DNA from: Skeletonema tropicum
Taxonomy: Eukaryota > Bacillariophyta > Thalassiosirophyceae > Thalassiosirales > Thalassiosiraceae
NCBI GenBank assembly: GCA_037178625.1
Contig: CM074135.1
Span: 746,001-810,000, forward strand
Direction: 5' to 3'
Length of the DNA: 64,000 bases
Shown here: positions 8,396 through 18,046 of the stretch, piece by piece
How the letters are laid out: each line of letters begins with the position of its first letter
Numbering within the stretch: the first letter of the stretch is position 1
Program-made: the position numbers and the translations under genes
The notes under the pieces: model-generated
The model's database searches: none
The model's input: the letters and a program-made list of their open reading frames with translations, nothing else
What the model was told of the DNA's origin: nothing

Positions 8396-11149
8396 ATGAA
8401 GATCCCGGCTGAAGCAATCAGCGCAATAGCTGTAGCATCCGGCAGCGTATCAAGACGCCTGTTGTTAGCTGCTGGTGGAGATAATGTCTCCTCTTTAGCT
8501 ACTAGTATTGCCGACGACGTCTCTCTGAAACGAACACAACATAATGCTGTTGTAAAGAAGGTGAAGCAGCCAGTCGTCATCCCACAACACCTCCAAGAAC
8601 AGCTGCTGCTGCTGGCACACGACGAACCACCACCCCCCCACCACCACCACCACCACCACCACCGTCACCTATCCTACACAGACAAGGACGATCACAAATG
8701 CGACTCAGCCTTTCTCAAATGTCTTCTCAACCCCACCTGCCGCTCGTGCTTCAACGGGATGGAAGAACACGATATCGATTGGACGAATGTCGTACCCGAC
8801 ACACCCTGCTCTGATGTCTTGGGATTTTTACACACGGCGGGTCATTGTACCGACCTACGTGGTGTGGGGAATGAAGATGTTGAAACATTTTGTGGGGCAT
8901 TTGACTCTTGTGTCATGTGGGAAGAGGACGATGATGAGGAAGAAGATGCGGAGGGTTCCGATAATGATGGTGGTGAATATATGGATTGTTCGAAATTAAC
9001 CGAGTGTAAATGGGAAGGAATGCATGAACAATTCGTAGGTGATGGGATATGTCATGATACCATGCCAGGGTGTTATAATTCGGCGGTATGTAACTATGAT
9101 GGGGGGGATTGTTGCAAGGATACATGTGTCTATCCTGGCAATGATTCGTATGGGGAGTGTGGGATGGAGGGGTATGCCTGTCGTGATCCCAAGAGTGCCA
9201 ATTGTCAACCGGTCTTGGCACGAATGTATAATGAAAAGTGTGACATTGAAACGAAGAATAAGGATAATATGGATGTTGTGTTTGATGATGACTTGTTTGA
9301 ACAGCCCGAGAAGGAAAAGTTGCCAGAGTGTGGGGTGGGGGAGATGTTGTATCGGTTGGTTCAGTATGATTCGTGGGGTGATGGATGGGATGAAACTCAA
9401 ATGACATTGAGGAATCGTGCCGATGAAAGTAAGGATATTTATAAGGGTGGATTGGCCTATGGAAGTCAGGGAACAGTTCACTTGTGTCTTACGAAGAATG
9501 AACCCGTGTGTTATCACGTGTCTGTTATGAATGGTATTTGGGGCAATGAGATCTCATGGGAGTTACGTCCGATTGCTGGGGGTGCACCAGTCATTGCTGC
9601 TGGTGGAAGTCCTGCAGATTGTACGGTTCCTCTTGGGGGATTGATTCCAGACTGTCCGAATACTTGTGACAAGAGTCGACCAGATACAGATATTACCGAT
9701 CCGAGCTACAGATCTTACAAAGAAATGGAGGCATGCATTGAAAAGAGTTGTGTAATTCAAGTAGGATCATGCTCCAAGAAGGAGAGCTGCACAAGTTGCA
9801 TGCAAGAAACTGTCCCGGATTATTGCTTTGCCGATCCTGATTTCAACTCCTTGATTGATTGTTCGATGTGTTCTTGTGCCGAGAAACGACCGGACTATTG
9901 CGATGCCAAGTCAACGGGTGAGGCAACGTGGAATGGTTCTAGTGCGGCGTCACATGAGGGTACGATTAAAGTGAAACCTGCTCCTGATGCTAGTGGTAGT
10001 GGTTCTGCAATGGGGAAAGGAGCAGTATGTACTCCAGATCAAACATTGAAGGGTACTACGGCACTTGACAAGTTTGACAAGTGTGCAGATATTAACAAGA
10101 TGGTCACTATGCTGACTGAGTTTGATAATGAAAATTTTGGTAAACTTGACATCTTTGAGGCTTGTGCAAAGACATTTGCAAACGATCCGATGCATGGAGG
10201 CAAGCAGGCTATGGATTGCATGAGAATTTTGCATGACATCGCTGAAGATGATGTAGGCAAGGATAAAGGCGGTGGATCACTGCCTGAAAGTGTTGCCATT
10301 GCTGTGGCTGAAATGGGATTCAAGCTATATTACGATGGCCAAGGATTTTGTGATTGCATTGTTGAAGTGAATGAGATTGCACCTATGTGTAATAGCTTCA
10401 CAGGGTTCAAAACATTGTTGTATGAGGCTATTGATGCGTGCAAATCCCTCGACATGATTGACTGCGCTGCGTTGGATGAGTTCTACTCGGACTGTAAAGG
10501 AAACTTGTCCAAAAAATTCACAAACCCTGGTTTTGACGATAGTGACAGCGACGAGCAATGCGAGTTTGTCACGTCTGGATGTGGAGAAAGCGGGGTATTT
10601 CCTTCGTTGCGTAAAATGGACTGTGGCGTTGGCAAGGAGGTATCCAAGTCGGTTTGGGATTTCTACAAAATATTCAATCGTGAATGTTGGGATGAAATAA
10701 TCAGGGACAATCCAGGAGAAGAGTCATCAGACAAAGTTCCTTCCCCAACACCACCGGTAACACCCCCGGTTGCTCCAAGACCATCACCGCCCGTCCCTCA
10801 ACCAACTCCGAAAAAGCCATACAGTCCTTGGAAGCCTTCGGCGCCGGAAGAGAAAAAGAAGTATTACAGTCCTTCTGACCCGGAACCTGAGCCGGACACA
10901 GAAAAGACCTACGCAGAGACAAAATCACATCATTATATTTTATATCCAGTATTCATTCTCGGCTTTCTCACTTCTAGTTATGTGTGGTATAAGAAACGCA
11001 AAGAAAATTTCGATTATATGCGCTTCCGTCAGAGGCGTGCAGCAAGGAATTTTGGAGGAGGTGATGGAGATTACCAAGGAGTGTCCATGGCAGACTCGAC
11101 TAGCTTTGAGCCAGCAACGTTGCCACCTAGACCAGACGGCATGGCGTAA
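8396..11149 (+). CDS. Type I membrane protein with Cys-rich ectodomain and an LNR-like module
   Basis: 917 residues. A weak hydrophobic N-terminus (AISAIAVASGSVS) may act as signal peptide. A His-rich run sits at about residues 80-92. Cys pairs recur through the ectodomain, including CDSAFLKCLLNPTCRSCF and an acidic stretch (EEDDDEEEDAE). At about residues 196-245 is a Lin12/Notch-repeat-like module: VGDGICHDTMPGCYNSAVC followed by NYDGGDCCKDTC, with the Asp/Asn calcium ligands in place. Other Cys-rich blocks include CSKKESCTSCMQE and CADINKMVTMLTEFD. A Pro-rich stalk (about 785-835) precedes one transmembrane span (about 846-865, YILYPVFILGFLTSSYVW) and a basic cytosolic tail. Diatom genomes hold families of this type; function is unknown, a surface or vesicle receptor-like role is inference. 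Confidence 0.75.
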   Translation: MKIPAEAISAIAVASGSVSRRLLLAAGGDNVSSLATSIADDVSLKRTQHNAVVKKVKQPVVIPQHLQEQLLLLAHDEPPPPHHHHHHHHRHLSYTDKDDHKCDSAFLKCLLNPTCRSCFNGMEEHDIDWTNVVPDTPCSDVLGFLHTAGHCTDLRGVGNEDVETFCGAFDSCVMWEEDDDEEEDAEGSDNDGGEYMDCSKLTECKWEGMHEQFVGDGICHDTMPGCYNSAVCNYDGGDCCKDTCVYPGNDSYGECGMEGYACRDPKSANCQPVLARMYNEKCDIETKNKDNMDVVFDDDLFEQPEKEKLPECGVGEMLYRLVQYDSWGDGWDETQMTLRNRADESKDIYKGGLAYGSQGTVHLCLTKNEPVCYHVSVMNGIWGNEISWELRPIAGGAPVIAAGGSPADCTVPLGGLIPDCPNTCDKSRPDTDITDPSYRSYKEMEACIEKSCVIQVGSCSKKESCTSCMQETVPDYCFADPDFNSLIDCSMCSCAEKRPDYCDAKSTGEATWNGSSAASHEGTIKVKPAPDASGSGSAMGKGAVCTPDQTLKGTTALDKFDKCADINKMVTMLTEFDNENFGKLDIFEACAKTFANDPMHGGKQAMDCMRILHDIAEDDVGKDKGGGSLPESVAIAVAEMGFKLYYDGQGFCDCIVEVNEIAPMCNSFTGFKTLLYEAIDACKSLDMIDCAALDEFYSDCKGNLSKKFTNPGFDDSDSDEQCEFVTSGCGESGVFPSLRKMDCGVGKEVSKSVWDFYKIFNRECWDEIIRDNPGEESSDKVPSPTPPVTPPVAPRPSPPVPQPTPKKPYSPWKPSAPEEKKKYYSPSDPEPEPDTEKTYAETKSHHYILYPVFILGFLTSSYVWYKKRKENFDYMRFRQRRAARNFGGGDGDYQGVSMADSTSFEPATLPPRPDGMA

Positions 11150-11222
11150 GCGACTTTGTTTGTAGCGAAAATGTAGTACCTTTAAGTTAGGGTTTAGTAG
11201 TTTGTATATAATACTATGACAG

Positions 11223-12403
11223 CTAACACTTTGTGCGGGTTGGGAATGGAATGATAATGTTGATCAAGCTGTTGCCAAATACTCGCTCGAAGTTCTTTCT
11301 GATCCCAAGGTCGAAAGGATTCACAACATCATTTCTATCTGGGCGCGTCTTCTTCTCTAACGTAGTATATCCTCTCGCAATGCTTCTCAAATGATCAAGT
11401 AGAAAGACAAACATGACAATCGAAAGAAAGAGCAAAATAGGGAAAACTACCCGTAGGATCACGTCATCATCAATCCTGCCTTTGTTTCGGTAATCTTCTA
11501 GAAGTGTCCATGGAGGAGGTAAATCTAAATACCTGTGCCGAATTGCGCACCCATGATCTTCAGCCCATGACGTGTTGAATACTCCCTCATCATGACACAG
11601 AAATCCGATGCTAGCATGCACGTGCCATAGGAGCAACCAAGCATCACGTAGAATATCAACAGTAACAAAATTCCGATAGTTATTGTATCCAACACAGCCG
11701 TTAATCCAAGGACAGTGATGGTCATATTCTAACACACATACATTGCATACTCGACAATGATGGCTTCTTGGAGGTCGATTGATTTCGCATTTGTGGCAGA
11801 ATGTGTCATTGGGCATTGGATGGTAATAAAGTTACATTGTCTGCTGCTTCCTCTAGCCTTGCATTCGTCGTGCGGTGCTTTGTACAAGTCGCTCCTTCTT
11901 CTCTCTTCATTGATTTTAACTCGAGATGGTATGAAGCAACAACCTCCAATTTTGACCACATCGTCATTGTATGTAGCTCCAGATGCATTGATGTTGGCTG
12001 TCATCTCAAGCTTTGATGATGTAACAATACCAGGGCTTTTGTATATACAATAAAAATAGTGACTCAAGATATTAACCGCAACCCAAATCACAATGCTTGT
12101 GTGTAGATTGTCATTTTTCCCTTTATTGATAACTGCCGTCTCCCGAAACGTTGTAAAGTAAGAGCCAACACATAGTAAAGTGATTGTGATCCCAGCGCTT
12201 GGAATCAATGGTCGGAGCCGAGAAGCAAATCCATTGATCCGCACCCTCCTTGACTCATTTCGGCATGGGACAATGGTGTTGAGTAGCGCAGATGAGAGGC
12301 GATAAAGCCAGTAAAATGCATTGAACTCTTGACCCACTGGCGCGAAGAGAGCTTCTACGAAATCTGACCAAGTTCGTTGTAATGTCGAACCTGACGCCGG
12401 CAT
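11223..12403 (-). CDS. DHHC palmitoyltransferase with several reading-frame breaks
   Basis: Family members S-palmitoylate proteins at Golgi, ER or plasma membrane. The Cys-rich domain reads CHKCEINRPPRSHHC, then CNVCVLEYDHHCPW with the catalytic Cys, and later the conserved TTLE (TTxE) and NPFDLGIRKNFERVFG motifs appear. The N-terminal part (from 12403) has two membrane spans. The frame changes between the N-terminal part and the zinc-binding domain, somewhere in 11795-11831: a stop at 11832-11834 blocks the second frame upstream, and no AG acceptor exists in between, so a normal intron cannot explain it. A second change lies at the T-run complementary to 11667-11670, after which LLLLIFYVMLGCSYG is in the first frame. 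A third near 11571-11590 returns to the second frame at SWAEDHG. Either sequence errors or a decaying gene. Confidence 0.8.
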
Positions 12404-12840
12404 GCTCTACAACTCAATACAACAAATTCTATCTAAAGTATGCAAGTATGGCGTCGAATTCGACATGGTTCATGCATGGTTCATGGTGTTTGGTGTTTGA
12501 GAGCTACTTTGAAAAGACACGTGTCGTAAATGAGAGAAAAATCTCATTCATCTCGCTCTAATCAAACTAACATACAAGAGCATAAGCTGAAATATGCGAC
12601 GATGGTTGTCTCCTTATCTCACTAAGGCTAACATCCTCCTCCTCCAAGAAAAATCAAGGAAGGAGTATGGTATGGTGTAATGCAATAAATGATATCGAAC
12701 GAATCCTTAGCTTCTTTCCCTCTCTCAATACAGTGCTTTATAGTTGGAAGTTCCTATCGATACTCATTGGTACACCGGGACCCACGAACACAACAACGAA
12801 CTATTCCATCCATCGAACGGGAATCCTAGAAAGTAGCGAA
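12404..12840. other. Spacer between the DHHC gene and the satellite
   Basis: About 440 bases; the 200 nearest to 12404 should be the DHHC promoter. A direct repeat ATGGTTCATG occurs around 12463-12482. No gene seen. Confidence 0.4.
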
Positions 12841-15200
12841 TCAAGCACAATAGCACTGCGCAGACGGATTGCGTACGTAGAAGCGATGCTACAGTCTCGT
12901 AGCTGATCTGAGAGGTCCAATTGTGGCTGGCCGACAGAACTACATTCCATCAAATCGTATCTATCGTCGTCAATATGCACATGAGCCGCTTCTAGTGGCC
13001 CATTATAGTCGGCCGTGATACCATACAAGCACAATAGCACTGCGCAGACGACTGGCGTGCGTAGAAGCGATGCTACAGTCTCGTAGCTGATCTGAGAGGT
13101 CCAGTGTGGGCTAGCCGGCAGCGCCCAATTCCACCAAATCGTATCTATCGTCGTCAATACGCACATGAGCCGCTTCTAGTGGCCCATTATAGTCGGCCGT
13201 GATACCATACAAGCACAATAGCACTGCGCAGACGACTGGCGTGCGTAGAAGCGATGCTACAGTCTCGTCGCTGATCTGATAAGGTAGGTCCAGTGTGGGC
13301 TAGCCGGTAGCACCACATCGAACCAAATCGTATCTATCGTCGTCAATACGCACATGAGCCGCTTCTAGTGGCCCAGTATAGTCGGCCGTGATACCATACA
13401 AGCACAATAGCACTGCGCAGACGACTGGCGTGCGTAGAAGCGATTCTACAGTCTCGTCGCTGATCTGATAAGGTAGGTCCAGTGTGGGCTAGCCGGTAGC
13501 ACCACATCGAAGCAAATCGTATCTATCGTCGTCAATACGCACATGAGCCGCTTCTAGTGGTCCATTATACTCGACCGTGATACCATACAAGCACAATAGC
13601 ACTGCGCAGATGACTGGCGTGCGTAGAAGCGATGCTACAGTCTCGTCGCTGATCTGAGAGGTCCAGTGTGAACTAGCCGGCAGCGCCCAATTCCACCAAA
13701 TTGTATCTATCGTCGTCAATACGCGCATGAGCCACTTCTTTTGGCCCATTATAGTCGGCCGTGATACCAACCATGCACATTAGCACTGCGCAGACGACTG
13801 GCGTGCGTAGAAGCGATTCTATAGTCTCGTAACTGATCTAAGAGGTCCAGTGTGGGCTAGCCGGCAGCGCCCAATGCCACCAAATCGTATCTATCGTCGT
13901 CAATACGCGCATGAGCCGCTTCTAGTGGCCCATTATACTCGGCCGTGATACCAACCATGCACATTAGCACTGCGCAGACGACTGGCGTGCGTAGAAGCGA
14001 TTCTATAGTCTCGTAACTGATCTAAGAGGTCCAGTGTGGGCTAGCCGGCAGCGCCCAATGCCACCAATTCGTATCTATCGTCGTCAATACGCAGCATGAG
14101 CCGCTTCTAGTGGTCCATTATAGTCGGCCGTGATACCAACCATGCACATTAGCACTGCGCAGACGACTGGCGTGCGTAGAAGCGATGCTACAGTCTCGTC
14201 GCTGATCTGAGAGGTCCAGTGTGGGCTAGCCGGCAGCGCCCAATTCCACCAAATCGTATCTATCGTCGTCAATACGCACATGAGCCGCTTCTAGTGGCCC
14301 ATTATAGTCGGCCGTGATACCATACAAGCACAATAGCACTGCGCAGACGGACTGGCGTGCGTAGAAGCGATGCTACAGTCTCGTCGCTGATCTGATAAGG
14401 TAGGTCCAGTGTGGGCTAGCCGGTAGCACCACATCGAACCAAATCGTATCTATCGTCGTCAATATGCACATGAGCCGCTTCTAGTGGTCCATTATAGTCG
14501 GCCGTGATATCATACAAGCACAATAGCACTGCGCAGACGACTGGCGTGCGTAGAAGCGATGCTACAGTCTCGTCGCTGATCTGATAAGGTAGGTCCAGTG
14601 TGGGCTAGCCGGTAGCACCACATCGAAGCAAATCGTATCTATCGTCGTCAATACGCACATGAGCCGCTTCTAGTGGTCCATTATAGTCGGCCGTGATACC
14701 ATACCATGCACATTAGCGCTGCGCAGACGACTGGCGTGCGTAGGAGCGATGCTACAGTCTCGTAGCTGATCTATAAGGTAGGTCCAGTGTGGGCTAGCCG
14801 GCAGCGCCCAATTCCACCAAATCGTATCTATCGTCGTCAATACGCACATGAGCCGCTTCTAGTGGCCCATTATAGTCGGCCGTGATACCATACAAGCACA
14901 ATAGCACTGCGCAGACGACTGGCGTGCGTAGAAGCTATGCTACAGTCTCGTCGCTGATCTGAGAGGTCCAGTGTGAGCTAGCCGGCAGCGCCCAATTCCA
15001 CCAAATCGTATCTATCGTCGTCAATACGCGCATGAGCCGCTTCTATTGGCTCACTATAGTCGGTGGTGATACTTTTCTCGCTCATTAGCACTGCGCAGAC
15101 GACTGGCGTGCGTAGAAGCGATGCTACAGTCTCGTAGACGACCTGATCAGGCCAGTTTGGGCTTGGCAGCAGCACTACATCGCACTATATGTCCTAATAT
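12841..15200. repeat. Satellite array, ~12.5 monomers of 184-190 bp with higher-order structure
   Basis: The anchor CTATCGTCGT recurs at 12961, 13145, 13333, 13523, 13707, 13891, 14075, 14260, 14450, 14639, 14828 and 15012, giving spacings of 184, 188, 190, 184, 184, 184, 185, 190, 189, 189 and 184. Each monomer also holds ATGAGCCGCTTCTAGTGG, CACTGCGCAGACGACTGG and GCTAGCCGG. Short monomers have GATCTGAGAGG and CAGCGCCCAA; long ones have GATAAGGTAGG and TAGCACCACATCGA. The order of types repeats with an offset of 1114-1117 bp, i.e. six monomers. The outermost monomers are the most diverged. Most spacings are not multiples of three, so the antisense open frames inside are not genes. Confidence 0.95.
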
Positions 15201-16160
15201 GCGCATGAGCTGCTTTTGGGGTTCATGAAATTGTTTGTACTAAGATTGAAGATTACTTTTAGTTCTTAGACGGTTTACTTGTGTGCAAGGTTTTATTCGT
15301 ACTTGTACATAGATTTTTTGATGCGAACAGTCAGAAACTCAGAGCATGCAATTCAACTGCATTATATTGTATGATGCCTGCATTGCATTGAGTCACTTCT
15401 CTAGTGGCCCATCATGCTTGGTGGCAAATCAACGAATATTGTTATTAGTATTTAGACGTATTGCATTTCAAGAAGAGATTTCATGTCTATTTGACCTATT
15501 AAATATTAAGGTCCCACAGCACGCTCGCCAGCTCACCAATTTTGGCTGGTTGGCAATGATACACATATGAGACATTCTGTATCGAATATTATCTACAGCG
15601 TTGCATTGCTCTTATTTACCCATAACACGCTCATTTCGGTGATAGTCGGGAAGTACATTGACACTGCCCGGATGGATTGCTGAAATGTACGCTATGCTAC
15701 TGCTACGGCCTCGTATCCTAGCGGGCCTGGAGCTGGAGGTGAGGTCCATTTTTAGAATATTCCTACAAAATACTGGCTTTTCTTGATCAATATCTTCCTC
15801 AACAGCTACAGATTCTATTGTGCAATGCATTTTGTTGGGGTTTATTGCGCATTTTCTATTTGGGTAAATGTCATGCCATACAGAACCGGTTGAGCATATG
15901 TACTTCTATCTCTTGTATGTACTAGGGTACATGTATCCGATTTCTTTATTGTGAGAAAATCTTCTCCTGACATAAATTTTCATGACCATTTTTTCTGGTT
16001 GATTTGAATGAAACACGCGCCAATGGCTGTTCACAAGACAGAAACAGAAGACTTCAATGAAATGGCAGAGTAGCACTAGAGAAGGACATAGTCCACAACA
16101 TCTTCTTGATTTATTTACATGGAGCAGTACGAAGTTTGTTAGAGCTGTCAGCAGAGCAAG
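15201..16160. other. Spacer with degenerate satellite remnants
   Basis: AT-richer than the array. Fragments resemble monomer pieces: CTTCTCTAGTGGCCCATCATG at about 15399-15419, and a longer diverged block at about 15640-15745 that keeps GATAGTCGG, CACTGCCCGGA, GCTATGCTAC and CCTCGTA in monomer order. No gene supported. The last 150 bases are the likely promoter of the gene at 16161. Confidence 0.45.
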
Positions 16161-17972
16161 ATGGCTTCGGTACAGGAACGTATCAAGAGGTTGAACCAGC
16201 TAAATTCAGGAGCTGCAGCCCCACAACATTCTCAACATGTCAGCGTTCACAATCGTGGGCAATCTCTATCCAAACCAAATGCAGCGTCGACGACACTATC
16301 CAAGGATAAATCCCACTTATTCAAGACAGCGAAATTGATTCAAAAATCTTTCTCTACCGATTCTGCGGATGGGGAAGCGCCGTTCTTAAGTTCGCCCAAC
16401 AATCTACAGCGCCCAACACAACATGAAGAAGAAACAAAAAATATTCCAAGCAATGATCCCAATCCAATTCACGCGAGCTTAAGTATTGAAGATGAAGATG
16501 ATGGGGAACTTGACGCAGCAGCTGCAATGTCGTATTGGAGGAATAGAGGAGGGAAAGGAAATAATAACAATAATAATCAGAAAGAAGCGAGGGAAATTTC
16601 TGCACCCACAAAACTAACAATAGCTGCGAATCAAGTCAACCGCACACCTGCCCCGGTGACAAAGCCAGCGGCAAATGGAAGATTATCGAACAGTAGTTCA
16701 AATTTGCAGGCGGAGAAGGAGCCGGTAGTGGTGCCGCTCTCACCGCCGCGTCTGCAACATATGCAACCACCAAAATCGACTTTCAACCAAGACGTGTTCG
16801 ACTCAAGGAATGTTCAGCAGCCTGCGAAAGCAGAAGAGGGAGAAGCTCCGTTTGATGTCACTGCTGCTATATCGCCAAGAAGCGCGAATCATTATTATAC
16901 CATGTCACCTAGGACTGCGCCTACCTTAATTTCTGTCAAATCAAGTGAGACCGTGCTGTCGGGAGCAACTAGTGTGTTGTCGGGAGCAACTGACGCTTCT
17001 GGTGTATCGACTCTCTCACTTCGAGCAAAGAAGTTTTTGAAGGAAAAAAGAAAGAATGGGCCTATTTTGACAGGTCGAAGTCGTGGTAACGCAAATAACT
17101 TGGGTGCAGAAACTAATATGAAAACGGCAACTAGCATCCTGCAAGAGAAAGCAGCAAAGGATAGGTTAAAGAAAAGGCTTGCAGAGACCAAGGCAACAAA
17201 GCCGCAACATATTGCAGTGGGGAAGATGAATGATGCAGTCGAACATTCTACCATGCGCCCCATTTCTGTTGTCGGGAAGAGGGACGAGCTTGGTGCAAAT
17301 AATAATATCACACGAGGTGCAGATATCACACAAGGGAAATATATCACAATAGATGATGATATCGCACAAATCAAAGCTGACGCACCATTTGACGAACCGA
17401 TCAAGGACGGCAACACCGAGGAGAGCAGAGCATCCTCAAATCAATTGCAAAACTTTGCATTTGCATCAATTGATAAAGCCAAGATAAATGGCTTGAACAA
17501 CAAATCCCCCCAACGATCCAAGCCGAAAAGATCCAAGCTGAAAAAATCCAACCCAAAAAAATCACCGTTGTCAGATGTTATTCGTGTGACGCAGCAAGAC
17601 AAATCGGCTTACAGTGATAACGATGGTTCCCTATCCGAGTTTACAAACCAATCTGACATGAATTCGATGACCAATAAAGATAGTGTCATTTCGACTGATG
17701 CCTCACAGCTATCATCCAAAGCCTCATTGAGAAGCGACCTTGGTAGGAAGACATATGGGCAGAAGAAGAATTACCAACCAGAACCAGCTGTACCCAAAGC
17801 AGAAGAAGATGATATCATTGAAGCCCTGGCGGACGCTGGCTGCCAAGTCTTTGAAGCATTTGGGTCTCTCGCTAACGTCATTATGGGTAGAGACGAGTAC
17901 GCAAAAAATACCAATGTGCCTTTTGATGAAGATGTTGCTATTGAAGTTGAATACGTCGACCAAAAATATTAG
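16161..17972 (+). CDS. Long intrinsically disordered protein, unknown function
   Basis: 603 residues, no membrane span, rich in Ser, Lys, Asn and Gln. It opens MASVQERIKRLNQ, a short basic helix similar in layout to MSIKDRIAALEK of the protein at 25840. A short motif (A/V)PF(D/L) recurs: EAPFLSSP, EAPFDVTAAISPR, DAPFDEP and VPFDEDVAIEVEYV at the very end. Ser-Pro sites and a basic cluster near residues 450-475 (SKPKRSKLKKSNPKKS) suggest phosphorylation and nuclear or cytoskeletal contacts, as inference. A coiled-coil-like Lys/Ala helix is near residues 290-355. The C-terminal DDIIEALADAGCQVFEAFGSL is the only likely folded piece. Single exon with a caagATGG start. No family recognised. Confidence 0.65.
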   Translation: MASVQERIKRLNQLNSGAAAPQHSQHVSVHNRGQSLSKPNAASTTLSKDKSHLFKTAKLIQKSFSTDSADGEAPFLSSPNNLQRPTQHEEETKNIPSNDPNPIHASLSIEDEDDGELDAAAAMSYWRNRGGKGNNNNNNQKEAREISAPTKLTIAANQVNRTPAPVTKPAANGRLSNSSSNLQAEKEPVVVPLSPPRLQHMQPPKSTFNQDVFDSRNVQQPAKAEEGEAPFDVTAAISPRSANHYYTMSPRTAPTLISVKSSETVLSGATSVLSGATDASGVSTLSLRAKKFLKEKRKNGPILTGRSRGNANNLGAETNMKTATSILQEKAAKDRLKKRLAETKATKPQHIAVGKMNDAVEHSTMRPISVVGKRDELGANNNITRGADITQGKYITIDDDIAQIKADAPFDEPIKDGNTEESRASSNQLQNFAFASIDKAKINGLNNKSPQRSKPKRSKLKKSNPKKSPLSDVIRVTQQDKSAYSDNDGSLSEFTNQSDMNSMTNKDSVISTDASQLSSKASLRSDLGRKTYGQKKNYQPEPAVPKAEEDDIIEALADAGCQVFEAFGSLANVIMGRDEYAKNTNVPFDEDVAIEVEYVDQKY

Positions 17973-18046
17973 TAGCATTGTGCCAGAAGAAATGCAAGAA
18001 ATGTTAAAGATGTATGTACTATGTTCATAAAATATAGGTTTTGCTG

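Noticed and set aside
12801..15175. Series of antisense open frames (TIDTIWWNWALPASPHW-type peptides)
   Set aside because: They follow the satellite monomers; most spacings (184, 188, 190, 185) are not multiples of three, so the frame changes between units and no continuous protein results.
12841..15200. CRISPR-like array
   Set aside because: The whole 184-190 bp unit is repeated, without unique spacers, in a eukaryotic genome.
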